A DNA stretch of 64,000 nucleotides from Ananas comosus (taxonomy: Eukaryota > Streptophyta > Magnoliopsida > Poales > Bromeliaceae), in NCBI RefSeq assembly GCF_001540865.1, contig NC_033627.1:2964313-3028312 (forward strand), given 5' to 3'. The notes beneath the pieces are model-generated. The model saw only the letters and a list, made by a program, of their open reading frames with translations, had not been told where the DNA came from and searched no databases. Positions 54,347 through 64,000 of this stretch are shown here, piece after piece. Position 1 is the stretch's first letter; each line of letters starts with the position of its first letter. Both the position numbers and the translations under genes were made by a program.

Positions 54347-56960
54347 GGCTGGTATGCTTATGGAAGTACGGAGCCCTTCGTGCTTCCAAGTTGTTTTCGA
54401 TGTTCGGACTTTCGAATCGACGATCGGCTCCATTAGAGTTGATCTAGAGTATTTGAAGTACCTAGAAAATAAATTTTGTGATTTTTCGATATCATTTGCC
54501 TAGTGATCGAAGGGGCTCAAAATCAATAATTTTAACGGCCGTGGTGAGCCGGTTGCAAGTTTAACGGTGTAGAAATATCCAAATCACATGAAATTTTGAT
54601 AGAAAATTCTTTATACCATATAAAACAAGATCAATAACTTTGATCTAAAATTTTAATGTCATATCATCATATTTTGTAAGATTTTTATTACTAGCCTGAT
54701 TTTGACCACTCGATCACTAGGCAATTATATCGAAAAATGCAAATTTATTTCTAGATACCAAATATCTAATCAAGTCTAAACAGACCCCGATCGTCATTCG
54801 AAAGTCAAACCTTGAAAACAAAGCTGAGCCCGGAGCCCGCCTGCTCAAACACATCCTAGCGCCTATAAGTATATACTATATAATTATATATAAATATAAT
54901 ACGATAAAGTCCGCTAGTCTTGAAAAGCACAAGCACTTGGTGCTTGTAAAATTTTACCTGTAAATCTCGCGCTTTGATTATTGTACTGCCGTAGATATAC
55001 TATTCCACCAAGCCACCCACTCAACCACTAGGCCCACTCATTGTAACCGCACAGCTTTAATCCAAGGCTAAAAACTTACACACCAATAACATGACGTTTA
55101 AAGCATAGGAACTCAATTTATATATATATAGTATAGAATATAATATACTAATATATATTATTATTATAACTATAAAATACTATATTTATAAGTTAGGTCT
55201 GGTGCTATTAGAAGCACGAAGGCTCCGCCTCCTAAGTCCATTTCAATGATAACTTTCGAATCGACGACCGAATCGGCTCGTTAGACTGATTCTAGCATAT
55301 TGAACTATTTAGAAAATAAAATTTGTTGGATTTTTCGATACTCAATTACCTAGCCATAAAAGAATCAAATCAACGGGCTGAAAATAAAAAATTTCATAAA
55401 ACAGTGTGATATAGCATTAAAATTTTGATGGAAATTATTAATTTACGCTAGATCAAGTCTAACGGACCATCGTGCATTCGAGCTCCATCATCGAAAACGG
55501 CTAGGAGTACGAGCCTCCGTGATCCTAATAGCAATCATGACCATATATAATATAATATATATAGATATATATATATATATAGAATTGAATCTTCGATACT
55601 TGTAAAAGAACCAGTCGTTGTTTTATAAATTTAGCCTTGGATAAAAGAGTCATAATAATTGAGCTCTTTATACTTATTAAAAGTACCTCAGTCATTGATT
55701 TGTAAATTTTTAGCCCTTGATGAAAGATATACGGTTAGGATGATAGTACCCTCTATAGGGTGATGGTAGTTGTTAATAGTGATCTACACGATAAGAATGA
55801 TCAAATGAATAGATCTAACGTAAAAACTTAGAAGTACTAACTGCTTGTCTTTACAAGCACCAAGCTATCATATAGGTCCGCTGTGGTGCTTGAAAACCAA
55901 GTATTGTGGGTGTTAAATTTTTACCTTAGATCTACGCCCTTTGATCATTGTCACTACCGTATAAATTATCCATTCAACCACTACCCACTCAACACAGGCC
56001 CACATCATCCTAACCGCACATCCCCTTAATCTAAGGAATAAAACTACAAGCATCCCAATGACTGATACTTTAAAAGCATATAGCCAATTATATATAATAT
56101 ATTATAAAAATATAGTATATAATAATATATAACTAAGCTACTATAAATTACGAAGCCACGGAGCGGCTCTCTGCTACCCATAAGTGTTTTTAAGAGGCGC
56201 TTCAATCGACACGCCCGTAGACTTGATCACACTATTAAAATATTGAAACAAATTTTAATAATTTCGAATATCTTTACCTATCAAACAAGTAGTCTAAAAT
56301 TGAACGCTGAAAAATAAAAATTTCTAAAAATAATGTGAAAAGATTAATTCAAATCAATATACTATCTTACTCTAAATATGAAAAGAAATTTTTATAAAAT
56401 TTTCATCGATTGGCAGTTTTAAATACCGTTAAAACTCTCAAACACACATATCGGCCATAAAATTGTCAATTTGAATCGTTTGAAGCACTAGTCAAATGAT
56501 GTTGAAAAAATCTGAAATTTAGTTTCCAAATACTTTAAACTAGTTAATCAATCCTCACGAGCCGATCGTCGATTGGAACTGCATCATCGAAACAACTGCT
56601 AGGCAAGAGCGCCGGTTCTACCGATAGAAAGACGCCGACATATATATATATATATATATAATATAATATAATATTTAAGTACTATGGCTAGGCTAACTGT
56701 AACTTATATAGTATAGAGTACTTGTCCTCATAAGTTTCGATCGTTCGGCATTAAAAAATATTACGTAGTAGAGATTGTTTTACGGTTAGGCCTTGATATG
56801 GGCTCCTCAGGTTAGTGGTATTGTTGAAATATAACTCTACGGGTAAAAAGATTACCGAGCCCTCTACGCAACACTTATAGTACAAAAAGCTCTAACTCAT
56901 AAAGTATAGTAGCCAGATCATATAAAACTATAGTAGATAACAAAGCAATTGAAAAGAAGA
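54343..56960. mobile_element. Cluster of decayed family A and B MITEs
   Basis: Family A landmarks (gttttcgatg, cgacgatcggctcc) appear near 54395-54430, 55240-55280, 55470-55500 and 56570-56600. Family B landmarks (accacccactcaac, taaccgcacatcc, ggttaggatgatag) appear near 55000-55060, 55735-55760, 55975-56025 and 56780-56830. Short TA runs separate the units. Compared with clean copies elsewhere, many short deletions and collapsed homopolymers are seen, especially right of about 54780. No gene is present. Confidence 0.55.
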
Positions 56961-57871
56961 AAAATAGATCATGTCATAAGCTAACTTTACAGTTACTACA
57001 CTCAATTGATAGGCACAAAAGTCGAAGACAGCTTTTGCACTTGTCGGTTGATTTTAATGGAATTAAAGGCAGTTTCCTAAACTTTTCAGAGCAAGTTAAA
57101 ATCAATTCAACACCTTGAATATATCTCTGAAAAATTTCTCTTTCAATCAATTTACCTTTTAATGTACTGACGCCTACCTTAACATGTTGGTTAAGTGACT
57201 AATTGGAGTTTTTTAGCTTATAGTTGGCTCACATTCTTTAAAGTAGAATTCATATTCTTATAAAAAAAAAATGAACAAATAGAAAGTATTGCTACTTTCT
57301 CTCGAATCAATTAAACTTGTTCTTTCGCATTTAAACTCCAAAATTGCATGGTACTACCAGGCTAGGTTAATAACTCCTTAAAAGTTTATTAAATTGTTCA
57401 CATACTAAAATGAAATTTTTTTGGCTAAAGCTTCACATAATTAACATGATGGTTACAAGGGTAAATAGTGGTCATTTTTTTGCCACCATGTATTCACCAA
57501 TGGCAAGCATATATGGCAACTACATCATAAAGATTCCCTTTCTAAAATAGTAGAATTTAAAGCAACACCTGCATGCTTTTAACTTCTGCAGAAGCCCCAC
57601 CTTCAGTCAGGTGGACACAATGCACAATTTAAGAAAACAATTCACACCCCAAGCATAAAAGATACTAGATCTCTCTTTATCATGAATAGAGCACTAAGGC
57701 CTCAAAACAGTTCTTTACCTATAAGATGTGGCTTTCCTACATAGAGAAGAACATAGCTTAAAATAGCTCTCTGTGGTCCAATTGAGGTGTGAATGCATGC
57801 ATATTGCATGCACGAAAAGATGTATCACCTTGACTCACAACAATGAGTCCAACCCAGATGAGCTGTTGAGT

Positions 57872-57876
<5 letters not shown>

Positions 57877-57930
<54 letters not shown>
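57877..57930. repeat. (GA)n microsatellite
   Basis: This is a pure GA run of about 54 bases. Around it (57.0-59.8 kb) I see no gene. A (TA)n run lies at about 58877-58908, and a 62-codon minus-strand frame at 58209-58394 is unrecognised. Confidence 0.9.
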
Positions 57931-57934
<4 letters not shown>

Positions 57935-58874
57935 CACTAAGAAAATGCTGGTACAAATATAGCATTGTTTTGCTTGTACTAGCAAAATACATTATGAAGA
58001 TAGTTTTGCATTGAAGTGATCAAGGTACCATGTACAAAAATGGCTACAATATGGTTGGTTTAAAATTAAAAAACTTGGTAAGATATCTTATGTATAAAGC
58101 CAATTCTAGACATGGTTTTTTACCAAAAAAACATCATGTCAGAGATTAAATCGAGTCAAATTCAATCAGATAAAACTTAAAAATTAAATTTACATTCAAA
58201 ATTTTGATTTACACACTGGGCATCACAAATGAGCTTAAAAGAGCCTTCGAATTGGTATTCGAAGCAAGGTCATGATCCGAAAGAAACGATAGGCAATCGC
58301 CATCATCGGGTGGTCCATAGTGTACATGTGCATTCAGTTGGTAGTAGTACTTAGGGGTAACATGAACAAACTGAAAATATCTACTTGTAGCCATTAAGAC
58401 CTACAATTCCATCAATGTCCTGTTCAATTCAGTTGCAGACCACAATGCATGGTGTGCCAGGTTGACAATTTAAGTATCATGCAAGGGTTGTAGATAGTGA
58501 AGCATCCCACTGTGTGGAATCCTAACAAAACCTAGAGAAAAACTCCAGAATCATGAAACCCTAATAAGTGAGTGGTCCATGGATGAAGCTCCCTCCTTTC
58601 AATGTAACATTGCATTGTTCCTTAGAAGTGGTCCTCCCCCATAATACTACCCACCAACAATAATTAAAGATCTCACAGGCTGTGAACCAGAATAAGGCCA
58701 TTAAATATCCCATGTATCATAACCAGAAGATGTATGATATACTAAAATTGTCATGCTAGCTTGTTTAACTTTCCATGCACAAAATATTTAGGGGGAAAAA
58801 AACAAGGCACGCCGCGCTGGAGAAATCGGGACCATCGACACATGGACTACATCGGAAAGATCGATGGACCAGTA

Positions 58875-58909
<35 letters not shown>

Positions 58910-59475
58910 GGTCTTATTCTGGCGTGGCTGATCGGTTCATGCTCAATGTCATGTGTATGCACCGATCAAAATATTAAATTAAGTAGAATTTATATGTGCA
59001 ACCGCTTCAATTCTTTTTACTAAATACCTAATAAAAAGGGAAAAGTATGAAGATTGTCTAGCGAAATCGATGAAAATAAGATTTTCATAGCCTAGTAATT
59101 AAGCAACATGTATCTGACCATCATGTGGATGTCCAGAAAACAGCTTAGGAATATAACAAAAGCAAGAGCTACAATTGCATCATACCAAAGACTACAAGTA
59201 CTACAACTTCTCTTTTTTCCTTTTCCCTTTTTTTTTTTTTTTGAGAGAAGTGTTACAATTAATAGTAATTGTAGTATACAATAATAATGAATTGCTAGGA
59301 TCAAGAAAACAGTAGTCAGAGATCTAGAAATTGATGAACCCAGATGAGTTGATAGAGAAGTAAAACTATCATGACAGTTGGAAGATTAGAAGATGGACCA
59401 CTCTTGCTCTATAGAGTATGCATGTAGTACTCAGACTAGTCTATAGAGCATGGCCTATTTATCCAGCTGTTCAAG

Positions 59476-59566
59476 AGCAGTGTGATGTAGATGCATGTAG
59501 CTGCAGATCAGATCAGAACAAATTTTTCTGAGCAGTGTGATATAGATGCATCATGTAGCTGCAGTG
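59476..59566 (+). repeat. Local direct duplication, about 32 bp
   Basis: The word gagcagtgtgatRtagatgc followed by atgtagctgcag occurs at about 59476-59507 and 59532-59566. The second copy has an extra atc. Confidence 0.75.
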
Positions 59567-59880
59567 GAAAGCAATTTTTCACCAATTTACAGTACAAAGT
59601 TCTCCTTTTCTTAAAAAGGAGGAGAAAAAAAACTACTTTTCCTACCTTTTTTTGGTAGTTAAAAATGGCTGTGCATTAAGGGAAGGGAAAAAAGAAAAAA
59701 GAAACTCTTTAAATCAATCTCAACTTGCTTTGATGGGCCCGGTCTATCAAGTGTAGCACGTGTTTGTGGTTAGTTAAGCCCATTACTAATTATATAAGGG
59801 CCTTCAACAAAGCCCATGTAAGTGTTGAAACCATTTGTCTTATTACAAGCCCATTTAAATGGTTCTGTACTATTTGCAAA

Positions 59881-60515
59881 GGGTTAATTGCATACAGCTC
59901 CATGTAAACATATCAAATAGCAAATATATTTCTATAAAGTTCAACTTTTCATTTTTATTCCTACAAAAGTCCAGTAATATTCATATTTGCCTCTTTAGTT
60001 TGTTACCATTAGAGCACTCTTTATTTTTTAACAGTAGATTTTTTTTTTTGAGAGATAGATAGCATGCTATTCCCTTCGTTTATTTTATTAAGAAATAAAC
60101 TTAGCTGGAAATGTGAATCAATTAGGATTCGAACTTGGAACCTCGGGTATCAACTACCAAGCCCTTTGCCACTTGCTCTAGGGACGATTTTTTAACAGCA
60201 GATAATTGAAATAATATTTTTGCGCTTATAAATATATCCCTCCAAAAATCCCAACCGTTAAAATTATGGAAAAATTTCCTTCTAAAAAATTATTTTACTC
60301 AATAATATAAGATGGGTAAAAACATCAATTTAACTCATTCACTAACCAGAATTAAGTATTTTACTTATTGTTAACTATATTTTTCTAACAAATCTTAACA
60401 ATGGGGGTATATTTGAAAATATTATGACTTTTGTAGTAATAAAAATAAAAAATTAAATTTGTAGGGATAAATTTGATATTCGATATGTTTACAAGGAGCT
60501 GTATGCAAATAACCC
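59881..60515. mobile_element. MULE-type MITE carrying a nested SINE
   Basis: The ends are inverted: gggttaattgcatacagctc at the left and gagctgtatgcaaataaccc at the right, with further pairing over catgtaaacatatc and gatatgtttacaag. The flanks atttgcaaa (59872-59880) and atttgtaaa (60516-60524) match at 8 of 9 bases. A SINE with its own target duplication sits inside. Without the SINE the element would be about 470 bp. Confidence 0.8.
60040..60187 (-). mobile_element. tRNA-derived SINE, minus orientation, nested in a MITE
   Basis: Read backwards it shows cgtccctagagcaagtggca, ttggtagttgatacccgagg, ttcgaatcctaattgattca and the A tail (plus-strand T run). The flanks ttttttaacagtagat (60024-60039) and ttttttaacagcagat (60188-60203) match at 15 of 16 bases. 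Confidence 0.92.
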
Positions 60516-60524
60516 ATTTGTAAA

Positions 60525-61458
60525 TTATACAGAGCATGAGCACAAATGGACATATATATAAGCTTAACATTTCAGATACTATACATATGTTTATCCCAGT
60601 CCAAGGCATAACGGAACAAGATGTATAGTACATCCAGATACATATGCTATTGGTGGGAACAAATGTGGCACAAAGAGTTCAAATTAAGTTTTGATCATCA
60701 ACAGATGCAAAAGTGATGGTAATGATAACATCATCTTTTTTTTTTCAGTACACAAAGTTAGTGGTGGAAACCCACTGCCACCCTGTGAAAGGCAAAGGAA
60801 CCACACAAGGGGACCCTTCTTAACTCACTTTATTTCCCACAAGAATTGTACCATACAACTCACACAAAGAGAAGCAACAGTCATTATTAGACTAGAATTA
60901 AGAAACTAATAAGGATCTGGCCCTATCATACACCTAGCTATGTCTTTAACACCAAGAAACCTCCTAAGATTTAAACTAATGCATAACTAATGCATAACCA
61001 TGCATGCTCCCCCCCCTCGGGATCACTGCGCGCGCCGAAAGCTAATCCCTGCTTACGAGCTGTTCCCACCAGTTGATCAAACTGGTCCAATTACACCGTG
61101 ATAGGGCCCCGCGAATACCACTTTTTTCGAGCAAATGACCGACAAATGCTAATGTCGGCATTAACAGCTACTTATTTTCAGGAAAACACTATCTAATTGC
61201 TGAAACTTAGCACATTGAAATGATCTAAATCTGATATAAGTACCAAGTCTTGGCTTTGCCAGAGTCTTCTGATGTCTGCTGATCAGTCTATCTAGCTATC
61301 TTTACAGTGTGTATGATCATCATGGTATAGTGTGTTCATTGTCCCTTTCCATGTCATTTTAATGCCGAGCTTCGTAAACCTATGTCGACGCTGAATTAGA
61401 TCGTCGTCGCTGACCGAACATCTTTCTTAACATTTCAGAGATTGAGTTGATAGGTGCC
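60525..61458 (+). other. Upstream region of the acidic-protein gene
   Basis: No conserved protein is seen. A pyrimidine-rich acceptor (catttcag) at 61431-61438 suggests that a 5' untranslated exon precedes the start codon. A C-rich patch with CpGs near 61010-61040 might mark promoter DNA. Confidence 0.35.
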
Positions 61459-64000
61459 ATGGGCAATGAGATGGGGAACAGCAATGTTACTGGTGTTGAA
61501 GGTTTGCTTACATAGGATTCTATGTTTCTCAGCATCAAAGTTTGCATGTTTAGGTGCTTAGTTTTATTTGTCTCATTGTTCAGCATCAGAACTAGACAAT
61601 GTTGAGGCTGCCAAAGCAATCATGTCTTTGGATTCTTTAAAAGGTATGAGTGAGGTGTTTTGGTTTAATTTGGAAGTATTTAGCTTTCTGATCATTTTGT
61701 CATTCTTAATCCCTCCTTCAGCTACTGAGAAATATGATGCCGAGGATGTAGCCACAAATGAACCGTTGAAAGATGCGATTGTGTCGAACGTAGCGGAGGC
61801 AACCAACATGGTGAATCAAGAAAATGTAGAAGAAAAGCATATGGAGTCCATTGAAGATGATCCAAAGCAAACAGAAGAGCAGAATCAGCAAGAATCATCT
61901 GAAGATTCAGGTCGGTCACTTATTGTGTTTCAATGATTAATCAGATTACAGCATTTATGTTTAGTTTGGAAGTAATCAGCCTTTTGGGCATTTATCTTTC
62001 TTTATCTGTTATGTAGCTCCTGAGCAAGATGCTGAGGATTTAGCCACAAATGAATCTTTGCTAGATTCAATCATTTCAGATGACACCGATGCGGCCAACG
62101 TAGTGAATGAAGCAAATCTACAAAAAGAATCCGATCAAGCTCATTCGTTCGTGGCAGAAGATGAACCGAATCAGCAAAATTCATCTGAAGAAAAAGGTTA
62201 GTTACCTTCTCTGATTCTAACATCTTTGACCTTTTAAGCATAATGAACTGGTTAAGCAAATATTTTTTTCTGCTAGATGGGCAAAAGGTACAAGCATGCT
62301 GTAGCCTACAAGTTTACTTTCAACTGCTTATTATGTATCGTATTGAGCAGATGCTATTTGAGTAGGTATTCCCAAGGACCAAGTTTCAAAATTCAGAACC
62401 TTCAAAACGTAAATGACGGAATAAATAGGATGTTCTTGCTTTAAAAACTGCAATTTTAAAGCACTAGTTTGCTGTACCAAAATACTATCACAATGGTAAC
62501 TCTTAAAGTATAAATACAGCCTAATGCTAGACATTAGATTGATGTGTAATACTCGACATCTACATACATCTATGCGTGCTTCAATATAAGATGTTCGATC
62601 TTAACAGAGGAAGAGATGAAGAGCAATTCGGCACTGGACGCTCTATCTAGAAAAGAAGAAACGCAACCGATCCTATTCGTAGATCTAGAGAACAACGAAA
62701 GAGCGGAAAATCCCAGAATCACTTCTGCAGAATCCTATAATGCAGATCTCAAAGAAAAGACGTTTAGCGATGAAAATAGTCCAGAATCGACCAAAAAGAT
62801 TGATCAAATTGGAGATGTGATGAGCGAGGAAATTGATGAAAGCAGTACTGCTAATTCCACATCATTAAAAGGAAATAATATAATCGATTCACTAGATGGA
62901 GAGAACGGATCCTGCAGAGAGGAAATTTTGGTGGATAGCAATGTGATTGATAGAAATGAAATAAGAATTGAAGAAGTAGAACTCCAAGAAGAAGACAAAG
63001 TAGAAAGTAAACACATAGTGTTTCACCCAGGAAGTACTTCGTCGGCTGAATCAATCAACACAGTTTTTCTCGATGCGGTCGATTATGATCTTAAAGCCCT
63101 GCTTATAGAAGAAGAAATCAAAGAGATTGACCAATCACCTCCAAAAATAGACCTGGATGTTAATGGAAAGAATCTTTTTCCTAAAGTAGAATCAGCACAA
63201 ACAAAGATCGATGGCGGTATGGTTGATAATAACAATACCCAATTTAGTACAATAAGTCCTGGCCAAGAAGAGAAGCTTGATAAGGCAAATGGTAGGTCTG
63301 AATACTCAATCCGCGGGCAGCTAATGCAAGAAAAAGATATTAATGGGATCGACAGCTGCGACAGTGCGACTGTGATTGAGAGTCAGCATGTAAAAGAAGA
63401 AGATCAGCAAGTAGAAGGAGAGGCATACAACCGAAGCATGGTCGATGAACAGAAACTGGAGAACAAAATTGAGGAATTAAATGACGAAGACAAACATGTA
63501 GAGGATAAACTATCCTCATCTATTTCAGATGCTCTTGTAGTTTCAAGTGAAGACGGTATGAAGGGAAAAGAAGATTTAGATGCAGAAGACGTGATTAATA
63601 CAACCGCTATCTCAAATGATGCAGCTGATTTACTAGAGGAACAAAACGAATCTACTAGAGACTTGATATCAACATTATTAGAACCTGAACGAAGTTTGGA
63701 TGAGAGCATGACCAAGGAAACAAAAGACCCAAATGCAGGTGGAAGTGCTGCAGAGGAAAGAAGCGAAGACCCCGACGAAGTTTTTGGTGGTCAAATCAAA
63801 GTTCTTGATACAAGCATGTCGAAAGAGGAGCATGTACATGATTTGAATTTAGTAGGAACCGTAAATTCAGCTTCCTATCAATCAGAATCAGATGATAATG
63901 GTAAAAGCTCAATTATGTTGCAGCAGAAATCTCCAAATCACTCAAAAGAACTCGAAGAACAGCATACTGAAGCTGAATCCACCATAGAGACAAGTGACAA
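61459..64000 (+). CDS. Acidic uncharacterised protein, partial at the right edge
   Basis: I do not recognise this gene. Exons are 61459-61492, 61584-61643, 61722-61910, 62017-62196 and 62608 to beyond 64000. All introns are GT-AG and phase 1, and the frame is open throughout, giving at least 618 residues. The start MGNEMGNSNVT fits an N-myristoylation motif, so membrane attachment is possible. The remainder is rich in Glu, Asp, Ser, Asn and Lys, with no hydrophobic segment, and looks largely disordered. Exons 3 and 4 are paralogous (AEDVATNEPLKDAIVSN against AEDLATNESLLDSIISD, both ending QxSSEx). Exon 5 is long and contains VFHPGSTSSAESINTVFLDA and DLKALLIEEEIKEID. An alternative acceptor six bases into exon 2 (catcag) would drop two residues. 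Coding status rests on the long open frame and consistent splicing. Confidence 0.75.

Noticed and set aside
54221..54433. Frame with an Ile-Tyr repeat
   Set aside because: It is translated (TA)n flanked by MITE ends.

Overview
This is nuclear DNA of a flowering plant, probably a non-grass monocot; pineapple or a relative is an inference, not shown. The genes have many short introns with GT-AG borders and GC-rich first exons. Intergenic space is AT-rich, full of (TA)n, (GA)n and poly-A runs, and crowded with small non-autonomous transposons. I recognise five protein-coding genes (two running off the window), two MIR167 microRNA loci and one protein-gene fragment.

Layout. At 316-747 (minus) is the first exon of a plastid ribose-5-phosphate isomerase. 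It is divergent from a PITH-domain protein gene (1835-10363, plus, eight exons), whose last intron is about 7 kb and packed with MITEs. From 10.4 to 25.6 kb there are no intact genes: MITEs, AT-rich elements, tandem repeats, one well-defined SINE, an M16-peptidase exon fragment and retroelement debris. A FORKED/VAN3-binding-protein gene (25791-29667, plus, seven exons) converges on a LIFEGUARD (BAX-inhibitor-like) gene (32090-34000, minus, four exons). From 34 to 61 kb no protein gene is recognised, but two MIR167 hairpins lie on the minus strand (40771-40940 and 46055-46502). The same stretch holds SINEs, a foldback MITE, a solo LTR with a perfect 5-bp target duplication, a mosaic of plastid DNA and a dense cluster of microsatellite-associated MITEs. 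At 61459 a gene for a very acidic, unrecognised protein starts and runs off the right edge.

How the parts relate. MIR167 controls auxin-response factors, and the FORKED/VAN3-binding protein acts in auxin canalisation and vein patterning. From memory of Arabidopsis gene numbers, all the named neighbours here flank MIR167 genes there too: PITH/RPI beside MIR167C, and FORKED1/LIFEGUARD4 near MIR167B. The window may therefore be one intact copy of an ancestral MIR167 neighbourhood; this is the most interesting observation and is easily checked.

Limits. Exon borders were placed by hand from conserved protein sequence and splice signals. Family names come from recognition, not from searches. Three single Ns (27102, 41611, 53531) and one N-flanked duplication mark imperfect assembly, and 54.8-56.9 kb may contain uncorrected sequence errors.
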